From contig OZ026567.1 of assembly GCA_964020155.1 (NCBI GenBank), positions 2,759,430-2,823,429 on the forward strand: DNA of 64,000 nucleotides, given 5' to 3'. Below the pieces are notes generated by a model. It was given only the letters and a program-made list of their open reading frames with translations, was not told where the DNA came from and did not search any database. Below are positions 12,001-25,459 of this stretch, one piece after another (within the stretch, counting starts at the first letter, position 1; every line of letters begins with the position of its first letter). The DNA is from Chondrilla cf. caribensis (lineage: Eukaryota > Porifera > Demospongiae > Chondrillida > Chondrillidae). A program made the position numbers and the translations under genes.

Positions 12001-13667
12001 CATATAGTACATATGTAGGTACAGTAGGTATGTAGGTACATAAGTAGGTACTAAACATAGTCCCTTGCCTTTCGCTTGACAACTTCTTTCTTCGAATGAA
12101 GTTTGCAGTGAGCAAAGTATACATCATCGACACTGTCCTGTTGAACAGGAGGGCACAACACATGAACATCACTTGTATTAGCACATGGTTGCACACAATC
12201 AGACACACTCAAAATGTAGCTAACAAAACCTGGCCTTTCTCTCTTAAAAGATGACACCCACAGTGACAACCATGCATGGGGCATTCTCCCTATAGCAGTC
12301 TGGTATACATACACAGTATGTATGTACAATCCAAATACCAGGTAGTTATCGACAAAATATTGCTAGGGTTGAAATCTAGCTAAAATGCACAGTCAGCAGG
12401 ATACATCCCAATTCACACCAACCCACACCCTCATGGACATATGTACACCCCATGGTAATAAACCAATACAAACAGAGTTCACACAATTTTTTTACATTCA
12501 CATGTGAACACAAGTGTACAGAGGTGATAACAAGTTCAGGTGAACACAAGTGTACAGAGGTGATAACAAGTACAGGTGAACACAAGTGTACAGAGGTGAT
12601 AACAAGTACAGGTGAACACAAGTAAACAAAAAGAGATACAAGTGAACATACTAACACATATGTACAGTCTGTATACATACATCAACATACCCTCTTATCC
12701 AGTTCCTCTTGAGGGATGTCTGCTTCACACAATAACCCGTGCTGCATTGCACTACATATGTAGCAACATGGAGAACACAAATGACCTTCTTTGCGAAGAG
12801 AAATTCTCTATTGGCTAGTATTTATAATGACATTAAAGTAACATTGGGTATTGTACATACATACATGTACATATATATGTTTGATCTAGTTCTATCGAAA
12901 CAGTAATCTGTGCAATAGTTATTAAAAGTGAATACATACGTACTATATACTCCTTTTAAAAATTAGATCATAAAGATAATATGTGTATACATCATTTTTC
13001 AACAAAGTAATGAGGCTACCTCAAAGTCACTGTCAAGAAATGCACACTTGTATACCCCATACATGCTACATCAAGTCAAGAATACAAGAACTGTGCATGT
13101 GCAAGGATGTAGAGTGGAATGGTTTGCTCCATACATAGGGTAATGACCAGTTGAAGATACTCTATCTTGCTCAAGATAGTCCATGTTTCCTGGCACCTAC
13201 TAATCCTATGCTACTGTATTCAGTATATTCCATCAACATGTCCTGTGTGTACAGCACACTCACCATGTAACATGGAACGAACTACGGCACATCCCAGCGT
13301 CACACTGTATACAGACCCCAGTCTTGGCGAGGACTGGGTTGTCACACAAGTGGCAGGTCTTCTGCCCCCACTTCATTGGCAGGATCTCGTCCAACACCAC
13401 ACAGTTGAGCTCACTGGGTTGCAGGTAGGATACACCAGGTGTGTACAGGCAGCAGACCATATGCACCCATCTACATGGGATCGTGAGGAAAGGAGTTTTA
13501 ATGTGAATATCCAGTAAGTTCATATGTACATAAGTACAGATACAAAAAATTGCATAGTTACTACAACTGAGTCTCTTATAACAGACACCTAAGTGAAGAG
13601 GACATTCTGAAGTGATCAAAGACACCTCTGTAAGAATGCACCAAAATGTTCTTATTAGAAAATATAC

Positions 13668-13729
<62 letters not shown>

Positions 13730-13951
13730 GTACATACTTGCCATTGACGGTTTGCTTAAAGAGGCCTCCAGTACTGGGACAGAGCTCACAGTTCTTGAAC
13801 AGAAAAATGGAAATTATATTAAAATCACATGAACAGCAAACAGTAAACAACACTCAACAGCACTCAATACACAAAACAAAACATCACTAAAAACAAACAC
13901 ACCAATTAAACCTCGTAAGTTTCACTCTGAATACACTTTCTCATCCATACA

Positions 13952-14017
<66 letters not shown>

Positions 14018-14043
14018 AGCACACACATTAGCTGACACACATG

Positions 14044-14102
<59 letters not shown>

Positions 14103-14146
14103 GCACGCATGCACACAGACAAGCACACACATTAGCTGACACACAT

Positions 14147-14213
<67 letters not shown>

Positions 14214-17200
14214 ACACAATATCAATCCATACAAAGACAGCAAAACAGACCAAAACATTCCCAGGTGAAGCCACATATGTATGTATATGTACAAATATGG
14301 ATACATACATACGTACATACATATCCAGCAGAGTGAACACTACCTCACTCACAGGGTGAACTCCCATTTTGCATGCATCACAAAACCACGGTATAATCTC
14401 ATCTCTGTCATCATCTGTATCAGAGGGCTGGATTCCATAGCAGTCTTCATGTGCAGTCCATCCACACTTGTCACAGGATACAATTTCCTCTGACAAACTA
14501 TTTGAATGAAATACGTAACTGCTTTTGATATACTGCACCATAACACTGAGCATTGCACTATTAGAAATCTCCAAAACCTATAGCTAATACCCATAGAACA
14601 AGATCACATGTATTCGTAGTAGGAGCTGATTGAAAGAAATATTGCCTAATTCAAACAGAAGGAATCAAGATACTGTAGAAGCTATGTGCAGCAAAAAAAC
14701 ACATGTAGGTGGTGTAAAATAGGATGTGTGTGTGTGTGGGGGGGGGGGGGGGGCTAGGATCTTCACTTGCACACTCCAGCTAACAAAATTCCCACCTAAT
14801 AAAATTCCTGCACAAATATGTAATATCCTACTTTGCAGATCATGGGGGTTGGTGTTGAGCACCTTCTACCTAACTCCACAACCCTAATCACTGTTACCTT
14901 TCCTGTAGACAAACTGAGCAAATCAAGTAAGTATCGTTGTGCTCCTTCCTTGTCTTCTCCGCAGCCTCCATCACTTCACATCCTTGACTGTCATCCTCTC
15001 CAATCTCCATATCGTCCTCTTCCGATTGGACCTCTGCTTTGTCACCCTCCCCATCACCATCACTCAATTCGCCAACGTCTTCAGATCCAGACTCTTGACA
15101 GTAAAAAATAACACAAATAGAGTAAACAGTAGTAACTATGTAGCTGAGTACGTACATACGTACGTATTGGCAGTGCATATTGTATCTACACAGTACGTAT
15201 GTATATCTACAAACACATCTTTAGGTAATGATCACATCAGTATCAGGAACACTAGTTCCCAGGGACTGACATTTATGTTTATTATTGTAAATTTATGTGC
15301 TACAGTGAATACTCGTTAATCTGTCAAAAGTTTGTTGAATTGATTGAATATTCAACAGTACTTGTACATCCTGTTGGCTTTTGGGATTGGGCAGACAAAA
15401 AGGTTTGACACATGAAGCAGTTGCAATGTGAAATCACTGCATATAATCTCTACAATGTATAAACTGGCATGAGCATTCTTCAGTTTCAACATTCAGACCA
15501 CACATGAGCCAATACAATTCTGTGTGTCCAGAAAGTCCTATGGTTCAGGCTTCAGTTAGGTCCATTGCACATGTAGGGGGCAGGTTCCCTACCATTTTCT
15601 ATCTCACACTATTCACTTGTTATCTCCGCTCCTTTACCACTACAAAGCTTAAGCTAACTGTGATATAGGAACCACGACTGCCAAAACATCTTGGTGCTTT
15701 CTAGTGGAACTCTCCTTTTCTTAATTCTAGTCCATTAAACTCTCTATACTGCTGGTCATTACATACCACTGTAATACTACACTTCTTGGTATTCATATAC
15801 ACCTAAAAACAAGTGATTTTTGTGAAAAATTGCGACTCATTTCAATAAAAGCCTATCATTGAATGGGAAATTGCACAAGTACACATACTAACACTAACGA
15901 GTGTATGTACAGTTGCATACCACACTCAATGCTGGGACCATCTTTGTCATGGAAATCAGCATCATTACTATCATCACTATCATCGACATTGATGCCAAAC
16001 TTTGTTGCTAGATAGAGTATATCAAAGTCTTGTGATGGTACAATCTTGCGTCCGCTTCTTGTCTGACCAAATCCCATCATTAGCGGTGCTACGACTTCAG
16101 GGGACTTGACCTTCTGTTTGATATCACCTTCATCACTCACACTGGTGGTTACATTAACATCTCTGCCTTTACGAGAGTCACCACCATCACCATTTCCAGC
16201 ACTGTCACCATCATTGTTGCCACGGTTACCATCATTGTCGTCACTGCCCTCACCGTCACCATCACCATCACTGCTTAGCCGGACTGTATCATCTCTTCCA
16301 ATAGCTGTGCATGAATCATAACATGTACAGTCAAACCTCTGCACAACATCACTTTTTACAAGTCTCTAAACAACATTACTTGTGGGCACAGATGTATCCA
16401 CACACACAGTAACTGTATTGGTTACAAGAGCACACTGGGTATACCGACAAGTGATACTGTAAAGAGGTATGACTGTCAGTTTCCATATTCTATTGGTAGG
16501 GCAAAGTGCATAACTTAGAATAGTAGAAGGATTTCAATGAATACCTTGAATATTCTCAGCATTGAGCTATTGATACAAGCTAATGCCATTGCATGCTGTG
16601 TTCATACGTAAATAAGCAATTCAATGTCCATAAACACCAGTACATAGCTCAATAGTAACCACAGCAAAGCCTTGATGCTCCAGCATGTTAAAATGCAGAG
16701 GTTGACAAAGTTACATATTGCACTGTTTGTAATGATGATAGTGTCTTTGAACCTGGCAAGATTCCATAGGTGTTCAGTGTTGGATGTTCCCCTGTGTGTC
16801 TAAAGAAGCACATGTACATTCAAAGCTACCCACTTCTGCCCTAGTAGGCTACATTTATCTGGCTCTATATTACTACAATGTAATGCAGTTATCAATCATG
16901 AATTTCTTAGAATTTGTCACAGACAAATATGCAAAAGAAGGAACAATCTTGCAAAATAGAGTACCAAGAAATAGCTTATGGATAGCCAATTTATATTTTG
17001 TCCCGCGAAATGGATGTCCTTAGTACCAGGGACTATTTACATAAGTTTCGGACGCTCACAAGCACACGTTACTCTGAGTGGTGATGAGTCGTGTATAATC
17101 CGCGTGGGAAACTAATATCCATTATCTGTGTACTAGAGACCTACATTCGGTGTCATCCGCGGCTGGCTCATATTCTTCGTCTTCGCTGTCTTCGTCTGAA

Positions 17201-17289
17201 TCATCCACGTCATATTTACTCAGTATGTCCACGACTTTACTGTTAGATGCAGTTGGCTTTATCCTGCGTCCACTTCTTGAACTAAACAT
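9071..17289 (-). CDS. PHF14: PHF14-like PHD finger chromatin protein, complete, 15 exons
   Basis: Exons on the minus strand: 17289-17145, 16304-15921, 15093-14898, 14497-14353 (or 14344), 13793-13738, 13470-13264, 12751-12691, 12137-12057, 11740-11675, 11450-11327, 11232-11183, 10954-10888, 10503-10242, 9977-9846 and 9233-9071. All joins are GT-AG and phase-compatible, giving 712 codons plus TGA. The N-terminus is acidic and Asp/Ser/Gly-rich and contains SGR(R/K)I motifs. A PHD finger (about 234-290: ICSVC...CDKCGWTAHEDCYG...WFCDAC) runs into the extended PHD/ZnK-HC5HC2H module (about 290-400: NCELCP, WVHMVCCLY, CIQCDAGMCR, FHV-C). A charged coiled coil (about 530-600) follows, then a second PHD (about 616-665: CCVCYE...CDTCHSLYHIHCLDPPL...W-QCEEC). 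Vertebrate PHF14 is longer and has a further C-terminal PHD. Here the protein ends in (I/M)STRTGR heptads. Its expected role is nuclear histone-tail reading and transcriptional repression. The exon 8 donor (GTTTAG) and the exon 4 end are the least certain joins. Confidence 0.88.
9109..9150 (-). repeat. In-frame 21-bp repeat encoding the PHF14 C-terminal heptads
   Basis: Two 21-bp units encode ISTRTGR and MSTRTGR just before RRLIKPKYYTTP and the stop codon. The same unit occurs ten times in the orphan exon at 4494-4757. Confidence 0.75.
11586..11645. repeat. Imperfect (TG)n microsatellite in PHF14 intron 9
   Basis: Alternating TG with GC interruptions. It lies between exons 9 and 10 of the PHF14 homologue. 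Length variation would be expected. Confidence 0.8.
12505..12625. repeat. 36-bp minisatellite in PHF14 intron 7
   Basis: About three tandem copies of a unit beginning GAACACAAGTGTACAGAGGT and ending in GATAACAAGTNCAGGT, followed by a decaying partial copy. It is wholly intronic. Confidence 0.8.
13665..13726. repeat. (CA)n microsatellite in PHF14 intron 5
   Basis: A nearly pure CA run, ending only about a dozen bases past the donor of the 56-base exon 5. The short distance could affect splicing. Confidence 0.9.
13951..14212. repeat. Compound (CA)n array with 2.5 higher-order blocks in PHF14 intron 4
   Basis: Three long CA runs are separated by two copies of a spacer (ACAGACAAGCACACACATTAG then CTGACACACATGCA). 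This shows that the CA-plus-spacer unit itself was duplicated. It is intronic. The predicted Val-Cys-rich reading frames across it are artefacts. Confidence 0.85.
16328..16475. mobile_element. Short TIR element (MITE) in PHF14 intron 1
   Basis: It starts CAGTCAAACCTCTGCACAAC and ends AAGAGGTATGACTG, an imperfect inverted pair, with TA at the left edge. A copy starts at 30170 (CAGTCAAACCTCTGCACAAC) and has gained an internal insertion. The termini resemble pogo/Tc1-type non-autonomous elements. It lies at the left edge of the 8-kb duplication. Confidence 0.6.
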
Positions 17290-18479
17290 GGTCCAAACTA
17301 ACGACCAGAGGCAGATATGAGCACCTTTATAATTAATACGTCTTTTATGAAATAACAATATTGTATGAACATGTATTAAATCAAAAAACCGCCGAGCGAT
17401 AAACAAAATGGCGACCGATCGACATACTGATTTTCAGTGGGACCCTTTTGTTGCAAACCTCTGAATTGCGGAAATCTCTATAATAAGGACACTATTACGT
17501 GTACCAGTGTAGTACTGTAGTGTATGTTCTGAATTGAGGACACCTCTGTATCAAAGACATAAAAATATCCCAAAGTGTCCATAATAGAGAGTTTCCACTG
17601 TAGAGCATTTATGCATTGTAATGAATAAGGTAAGAGATAACATGCACTTGTGAGTTTACTGGCTGTATCAGATTCTCAAACTACATAGTATATAGAGTAT
17701 AATATGATGATTGTTCACACTGTAGAATAATGGCTACAGTGGTGGTGAAATGTTACATTCATTAAGTGTGCCATATTTTAGAGCCAAACCAGTCTGGAAT
17801 CCGGAAATTGTACATGAGATGTAGGAGTACAGTAGAAGAAGAATAAACTTTGTCAATAAAACCAGTTGTGGTTTGTCCTCGATATGTACTTTTGTACAAT
17901 AGCACATAAGCTTTCAAGGACAATGACCAATACGACAGAAATTGGTATAAACCGAAATTGGGTTCTCTCCTGACTAGGCACCCTTACTATTATCATTGCT
18001 ACAATATTTTGAAGTACTTTGGTAGGTTCCTCCATGCAAATACAGCACTCATCAAGCGCACAATGTCCAACCAGCAAGCTTACAATAGCATGGCTATCAC
18101 TTATCCTTATCCCTATTCAGTGTCCTTCGGCGCTCTCACTTCTTCTAAAGGGGTTTTTTGCGATTTAGAAGTACGTCAAGCACTTTGATGAGTCTTTGTT
18201 TTTGAGAATTCTTTTCCATTTAACATTCTAACTTCATCGGGGGTTGTATCCGTCGCCATTTTGTTTATTCCCCTTTACGTGCATGTGCATGACGCGACAT
18301 GTTTTTATACACGATTGTACCTAAGTATTAGTCTACTCATAGTGTTTAATCTAATTAGTAGGCCGAAGATTACTGATACAGGTACGCATTCGTACGTATG
18401 TAAACCTAATTCCTCGAACGTCATTCCTTATAAGTCACGAGATCGCTGGGAGGATTGCTGCTCGTAACAAGAGAACATC
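17290..18479. promoter_or_regulatory. Divergent promoter between PHF14 (-) and subtilase 1 (+)
   Basis: The two start codons face away from each other across about 1.2 kb. Two YY1-like motifs sit near the ends in opposite orientation: ACAAAATGGCGACC at about 17403, beside the PHF14 start, and its reverse GTCGCCATTTTGTT at about 18252, before the subtilase. A MITE (17435-17600) lies between. The second motif survives in the duplicate at about 32570 (GTTGCCATTTTGTT). No TATA box was assigned. Confidence 0.5.
17435..17600. mobile_element. CAGTGG(A/G)ACCC MITE in the divergent promoter
   Basis: A 166-bp element with CAGTGGGACCCTT at one end and GAGTTTCCACTG at the other, and internal AATTGAGGACACCTCTGTAT-type modules. 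Copies lie at 31352-31517 (through the segmental duplication) and 55504-55676 (independent). The termini and TA preference fit a non-autonomous Tc1/pogo-type family. Confidence 0.7.
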
Positions 18480-21400
18480 ATGAAGGCTTTGTTTGCTCTC
18501 GCTCTTCTTCTTTGTGTGACAGGTGGACAGTTTGGTACGTTGGCTCATAGGCCCTAATCCTAGTTCAATCACCTGGTCGTGGGGCCGTTCTACCATTATA
18601 CCGAAGGTTCTACTTACTACTGCATAGTGAATAGTTAACATGGTTAACTTCAATCCTGTTCGCTTGATATAGATGATCTATGTTAGTATGGTAATTGATT
18701 GTAGAGAAGCCTTAGAGTAACGAAACTCTCTAATTTCAACTGGAGTATTGAGGGAGGGCGTTCGAATAGCCAGACCATAGTTTATATCGATCTCAATTGC
18801 TGCATTATCCCCGACAACCTTTAGTGCTTACACGTACCAGGCAAGACGCACCCACCGATCGTCAATAGCATCATCACAGATACTGTACTAGAACCGTTCT
18901 CCTGACTGTACGGTCGTGTTATTCTACTTGTTGAACGATATACGTACGTACGTAGCAAGAACATTCGTTTGACTGGAATAAGACACCCGTAGTGTATCCT
19001 AGGCCCCTCATTGTTCATAAAAGGCATACATGTTATAAGCAACTAGGCTGCATGATATAAGGTGTATGAATGATCTCACTTTTACAGTACATGAATGTTT
19101 ATAGAGTATTGGACAGTTGGTCCAAAATTTAAAGCCTACTGTACTGATCCACAGTAGTTGTCAGTGTCTTGCTGTGTGTATCTTTAGTGTGGGAGTTGGA
19201 CACCCAGTCAAGTCTTGTGACCAATGAATATCATTAGATGTGACCAGGTCGCATAATCTCAAGTACCTGGTCAGGCTACTTATAACAACACAGATTGCAT
19301 CATATTGTATTTGTTTTTATTCAGCACCACTGCTTCACAGGGATGCCAAGGAAGTCATTCCTGGAGAGTATATTGTACAGCTGAGTGAATATGCTGATCG
19401 TAAGTGTTCACTTGTACCTAACTACACAAACACTTATAGGTGTAGACCACTACGTAGACCTATGATGTGTGTATATGCACTGTCTATGATCCAAATTATG
19501 GTGTTATCTGTATACAGTATATTTGGAAAGTTCACATTCTAAAGACATACCTACATATCTCAATATCTTGTTTAAAATAATGATATTGCTAAGAACAACT
19601 CCTCTCTTTAATTGTTGTAGTGTTTGGAATCAATATAAGTGAGGTATCCATGTTATATTAATTGGTTTTGTCACCACCAAAATAAACAATTATGTACTAA
19701 ATATAGGTTATAATATTAATGCATGTTGCAGTTTCCTGAAAGTATTTTCTGTAGGGTATTGTGTCTGTGTAATTAAATCTGTCTCTTGTTAATACTGCAG
19801 TGGCCTTGCACCTCAAGACTGTTGAATATCTTCGTTTCACCATCGACAATGGAACTCAAATCATGCACACATACTCTATTGGGAAATCGTTCATAGGATA
19901 CAGCATCAAGTGTGGAGACAAGTGAGGATCAGAACTATGGGACTCTGAACCACGTTTATGTACTGTATGACCATTGGTATATTTCCTCTTAGAATGCTGG
20001 CTGCTATTCTTGCTATGGAAGGTGTGGCTCATGTAGAGCCCAACCAGGTGTGTGTATAATACGTATGTACATGCCTACATGTACGTATGTGCTTTTATGA
20101 TGTCAGTCATCTGTTGTATGATTTGTGGAACATTTTCACTTCACTAAATAGTGTTATTACTTACGTTATTATGTATTATTGTATACATTTTATTACTTCA
20201 CTAAATAGTGTTGTCTGCCATTGCTGTTGTTGTTTACTTGTTCATTCTCTACGTATCCCCATTTTCACATATAATACTGGTATATATGTCATTGTATGTA
20301 TGTACATAGATTTACAGAGCCAATCAAGCACCTTGCACTCTTCAAACTGGAGCTACTTGGGTGAGTGGCCTTGTCTGCTTAATTACAGTAAGAGTACAAT
20401 GCATTACTATCAGTGTGGGACATTGCAACAATTGCCACTTGTGTGTTAACAGTGTACAACATGCACTGCTGTGTTCAGTGAGACACTCTTTTTGTCTCAG
20501 TCTTAGATATGTATTCATGAAACTTCATTCGGCTATTTGATACAGGGTATTGTGCGTACTACCTATCGAGACCTTCCCACTGTTAAGGACTACAGTTATC
20601 CATCAGATTCTGGAGAAGGAGTAGATGTGTACATAGTGGATACGTGAGTGTATAGAACAATATAAAATTATGTAGTGTACCCCAGTAGTGAATAGGATGC
20701 TCTCCCTGTCATCTTGTGCAGTGGAATAGAGACTACGCATCCTGACTTTGGAGGACGAGCAAAGTGGGTATGTTGATTGATGGAGTGCATGTGCATACAC
20801 TGATCGAGGCATAGGACACTTTGCTATTATTCTTGATGTATGTACATTTGATGTGTGTAACTGGATATGAATGTCAAAAGAAAATTGATGCTACCCTTTG
20901 TGATATTTTGTTTGATTGATATTATGTGTTTTTAGGGAGCAGATTTTGTGGACAATCCATCCCCAGAAACTGACTTGAATGGTCATGGGACTCACGTAGC
21001 TGGTACTGTGATGTCCAATACTTACGGATTGGCCCGAAGAGCCACTGCTATTGCTGTTCGTGTTCTTGACCAGAATGGTTCAGGTACGACTGCTGGAGTA
21101 ATTGGAGGAATAGGCTATGCAGCACAGGAAGGAACTGGAAAGAAATCAATTCTAAAGTAAGTGCAGTGTATGTAATGTTCTTTAACCTATTTGTGAATTT
21201 TAGACCTTCTCTTGTTGTATTTCTGTAGCATGTCTCTGGGAGGTGGCTTCTCAACTACTATGAATAATGCAGTTGCCGCTGCAGATAGTGTTGTGAGTGC
21301 TCACTTTGTAACTGTCTTGATATGCATGCATTGTGTACACTTGACATTGTCTGAGGTGTCATTTAGATATGCAAGAATGTATATACTAGCTAAATTTGTC

Positions 21401-24400
21401 TTCCATATCATAGAGTGCGATAGCACACTATATGTAGGGATGACGCGAAAACAAAATGGCGGCCCTATACCTCCCATACATTACAGTTTCACAAAATATC
21501 GCCTATGGAAAGGCATTAAGCCCAAGCGAACACTCAGTAGTCTTTTTCGACTGATTTAAGAAGTAATAGCAGCATATAAGCAGTAATAGCAGTTATTGCT
21601 TGTGCAATACACAGTATTCTGTCTGCAGCTGTTGATATAGGGATGGTTATATTCCGACAGTCTTCTCATTCCGACATGCTGCTCACTCCGACGGTCTTCT
21701 CATTCCTCTCATCCCTACCTTGTTTTTTTCCCCTTTTTGCTTGTTATCTCTACATCTTTTATCATTTTTAAATGTTTTTATTATGCTTGTAGTCAGAGCT
21801 GTGGGACTGAGTGAATGATATAGGGTTCTCAGACCATGTATACACAGTATCCTCAGTGACATATGTAGCAAATTATTTGCACACACAACTAATAACCAGT
21901 TGGATGGTGTGAGCAACTTTTTGGGTATTGTACTTTTCACATGTCATGAAAGACAAGAATCTTATATGCACCATCCATAGATGTGAGAAAAACATGGCAT
22001 CTTTCTAGTGACAGAAGGAATTGTGTGACCAATTTGTTCAGAAGAACCTTTGGTGAAAGTTATTACGTTCGTCCAAACTTATATGTATAATATATATATA
22101 TATATATATATCAGACAAGTGTAACATACGAGAAGCTGAAATGAAAACAATATAGGAGAGAAAGAGAATTGGTTGTTTATTCAGTGAAATCTTAAATATC
22201 AACTGATAGTTTCGATTGAAGTAAGCATTACAGTGTTTTTGTAGTGATGTATACATGGACTGACTTCCCCTGGAGGATATCACATATGATCCATGAGGAG
22301 AATGCTGTTCATGACCATTGTAATGATTGATATCATTTATACCCTTGTTTGCTAATTTCTGTCATCCCATGCAGGGTGTTATCGTGGTGGTTGCTGCTGG
22401 TAATGAAGGGCAGGATGCTTGTAACGTTTCTCCTGCTTCTTCAGAGAAGGCGGTTACTGTGGGTGCAACAGACATAGCTGATGAATTTGCCTACTTTTCC
22501 AACTATGGAGAATGTGAACAGCTTTCTGGACCTGTAAGTTCAGTTACTGTAACAAGGTTCATATCACATATATTTCCCTCCTAGTCAGTAAGAACTGGGA
22601 TGAATCAGGCATTTGAGTACAATCGATACTTCCTCTATTTATACAGTACACAAAATATGAAGTTGACATTCTGCACTGTAGCTTCGCCTGTATTTGATTC
22701 TGTACACAACCCATACGTATCAAAGATAATGCCCTTACTTGTGAATTGCATATGTAGCATTTAGCTATATGTGTAGCTGGTAGAATGGAGAGTATGTTCT
22801 ATGGTATTGGGCTAGTTACCTTGCCTCTCACCAGTATGATACACTAGCCGATAGTGGAGAAGGACACAGGTCACCTTTCTATACCACCCAGGTTACTGAG
22901 TCCCAAAAGGGTCTATAATATTATACAATCCAACCTGCATATACAGGCCACCCCTCTGTAGCAGCTGCTATTTCCAGTCCCAAGGGGTACCATAGACATG
23001 GTCCGCTGAGGTTCCTCTCCTAGCTTTACATATTTTTCAGTGATTGCTCTTTGGCCCATTATTCTAATAGAAGATTACTGGTAAACTCATTGTTGATGTC
23101 ACCATACTCTCTTTGCTTCAGTACACATGTCGGGTCACCTTTCACTTTTTTCATTCTAACCCATTCTCAGGGAGTAAACATATTATCAACCTGGATTGAT
23201 CGTGGGACTAATACTATTTCTGGAACCTCCATGGCTTCCCCACACGTGGCAGGTGTATTTGCCAAGTACTGGTCTCAAACAACCATAGACCATGAATCAC
23301 TGAAGAACCTGATTCTGGAGCAGTAAGACTTAGTTACAATAATGTATTGTTATTGCATTCCACAGTGAAATGGATTTTATGTACAAACTCTTCTGCAACA
23401 GAATTTTAAATACTATTAGCTGAAAGATCTGTTAGTGTTCCATATCAGCCATATGGGTAATGCTGTGTTCTTATAGACTACTGAGATTGATTTCATTTCA
23501 AATAATGGAGCATTACTCTTAAATTAGACATGTCTCGAGTGAGTCCTAACTGACTTTACTTTCATGAAGCATCTTCTCTTTCTAGACCTGAAAGTGCAAT
23601 GTATTTTCCAAATTTATTGGTATTCACATTTACATTCATTTACTGTTATTATGAATTTGGCATGTATCTATTGACGTAGTGCACTAAATGGCATGCCTGA
23701 CAAAAATGTAGTATATTTCTAGGACTGAGCAATAGCGCTATTTTACTGTCATAATATACGTAATATGACAGTTGAGTGGCAAATTATTCCACTGTTCACT
23801 TTGTTGGTATGTGTACAAAGCTATCAATATAACTGAACCATTAATGTTCTTGGAGAGTTATTTGTGTGCTGCTTTAAACATGTAACAGCACATGGGGGAA
23901 GGGTCATTATGTGGGTTGCACAAATACGACAATTTGTCACCTTGTCAGAATTTTTTTCACATATATTTTCTTTGAATTTGTCCAGTTTTCTGTAGTTCTG
24001 TGAATTTCACCTCATTTCCATAATAATCCGAGAGTTCTAAGGGGTTTTCTATTATTCCCAGTTCCATATAAGATGCCATGTTTTCTGTATACCACCAGAT
24101 TATAGGTATTGGGGGAATATTGTATGTGAACCTGATGCCATCTACATGTGACAATATTCCAGATACATTCATGGATACTTACAGATGGGAGTAGCACTGC
24201 AATCGTACTCATACAAAAAGGGCATATATATGTGATATCAGTATTGATTTGTAGCTAACATATGTAGGAACTAAGGCAGATACAAACACTCTGTTTACAC
24301 CAGTTCACTAAGCATTACTGGAGGCTCATGAAGCATTCTAATGCACCAAAACACAAATTGACGTAACCTACCAAATGACCCCTTTCCCATGAATGGTCAC

Positions 24401-24531
24401 ATAATATTATCGTTAGAATTAATTTGCACTCTTACATGACTTGTGTATCATTCCACAGGGCTACCCCAAATAAGATAGCAGGTTTGCCAGGGAGTACTCC
24501 TAACTTGCTTGTTTTCAAAGACTGTGTTTAA
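18480..24531 (+). CDS. Secreted proteinase K-like subtilase (S8), paralogue 1
   Basis: Exons: 18480-18534, 19325-19399, 19801-19921, 19993-20047, 20310-20360, 20546-20643, 20722-20767, 20936-21156, 21229-21292, 22375-22533, 23171-23322 and 24459-24531. All are GT-AG and phase-compatible, giving 389 residues. Exon 1 encodes a signal peptide. Exons 2-4 encode the inhibitor I9 propeptide (GEYIVQL... to ...AHVEPNQ, about 30-102). The mature domain begins near ATWGIVRTTYR. Catalytic Asp151 lies in VYIVDT, His184 in NGHGTHVAGT and Ser335 in [12 protein letters not shown]. The oxyanion Asn272 is in VAAGNEG. The C-terminus ATPNKI-GLP-TPNLLVF is typical of the proteinase K subfamily. Expected role: a secreted serine endopeptidase matured by self-cleavage of the propeptide. 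It heads a run of four paralogues on one strand. The structure and key residues look intact. Confidence 0.92.
21434..21718. mobile_element. Probable MITE in subtilase 1 intron 9
   Basis: The ends GTAGGGATGA and TCATCCCTAC are inverted. Inside are an AACAAAATGGCGGCCC stretch and about four 17-bp direct repeats of the ATTCCGACAGTCTTCTC type. The same element is present in subtilase 2 at about 35690-35966, so insertion predates the duplication. No target duplication was resolved. Confidence 0.45.
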
Positions 24532-24759
24532 CCCTGCTGGGAACATTGCAAGGAGTTGCTAAAGATTTGACACAGTAATTACGTAGCTGAGAGTTGTTAC
24601 TATTGTTACAGTAGCTTTAAACAGAATTTATTGATTATTAATAGGATAGTATAATATTATGTGTAAGTACATAGGAATTTAGTTAATAATGATAATAATA
24701 ATAAGTATTTGAAATAATAATAATAATAAATTATAATATTATATATAATAATAATAAGT

Positions 24760-25290
24760 TGTCTGACTAGCCAAGGTAGAATCCCTCGCCATCAGATGTT
24801 GAATATATACCATCATTCAACGGTCCCTGTCATACATGCCAACATCTGTAGCTGACTGGAATCTTCAGGTCTCTATCGAGCAGATGGAAACCGTACAGAT
24901 GAAGTGACCATCATCTCGTGGTCCAATGGAAAATTACTGGTGTGGGCTGTCGCCTGCGTCGACACTTTCTGCAAGTCCCAAGTGCAGGCCTCTGCTAGGG
25001 AGGCTAGTGGAGGGACCTCCATTGCTGCATGAGGAGGAGAAGACCAGGAAATATGCCCACCTTGACAAATCCTACTTGTTCCAACCTATTGCAGTCAAAA
25101 CCAATGGATCAGTGGGGCTCGAGTCACTCCAATTCCTCAAACAGCTCGGACAAAGAATCTGGGCTGCCACATGGGAGCCAAGCTCCTATGCCTACCTCCT
25201 GCAATGCCTGTATGTAGCCATTGGGAATGCTGCCTCAGTGCCTGGCACCCTAGACAAGCCAGGCATCAACCTTTTTGATTAATGTCTGTA
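24760..25290 (+). mobile_element. LINE C-terminal fragment, frameshifted (copy 1)
   Basis: The broken frames encode pieces such as LLVWAVACVDTFCKS, KYAHLDKSYLFQPIAVKTNGS and LGQRIWAAT, then a basic YLLQCLYVAIGNAASV end. These match the better preserved copy at 25460-26398. It ends in a TAA/TTA-rich tail (25300-25470). This is the C-terminal region downstream of the reverse transcriptase domain in a non-LTR-like family. The element is dead. Confidence 0.7.
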
Positions 25291-25459
25291 CTTGTGTGAA
25301 TGCTTTATTACTATTTAATTTGCTTTTATTTTATTTTATAATATCATTATTATACATATGAGTAGGTGGTGATGTAAAAATAATTATAAGTAATGATACA
25401 ACTACAATAATTATTAAACACATATTTACAACTAAATAAAATAATATAATAATAATAAT

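Noticed and set aside
13906..14574. 222-codon minus-strand frame with Val-Cys repeats
   Set aside because: Only its first part (14497-14353) is real, as PHF14 exon 4. The rest is read-through of a CA microsatellite.
17290..17406. N-terminal extension of PHF14 beginning MFIARRFF
   Set aside because: The upstream frame runs through the presumed 5' UTR and is hydrophobic, unlike the acidic N-terminus. The ATG at 17289 (MFSSRSGRRIKP) gives the expected SGR-type start.
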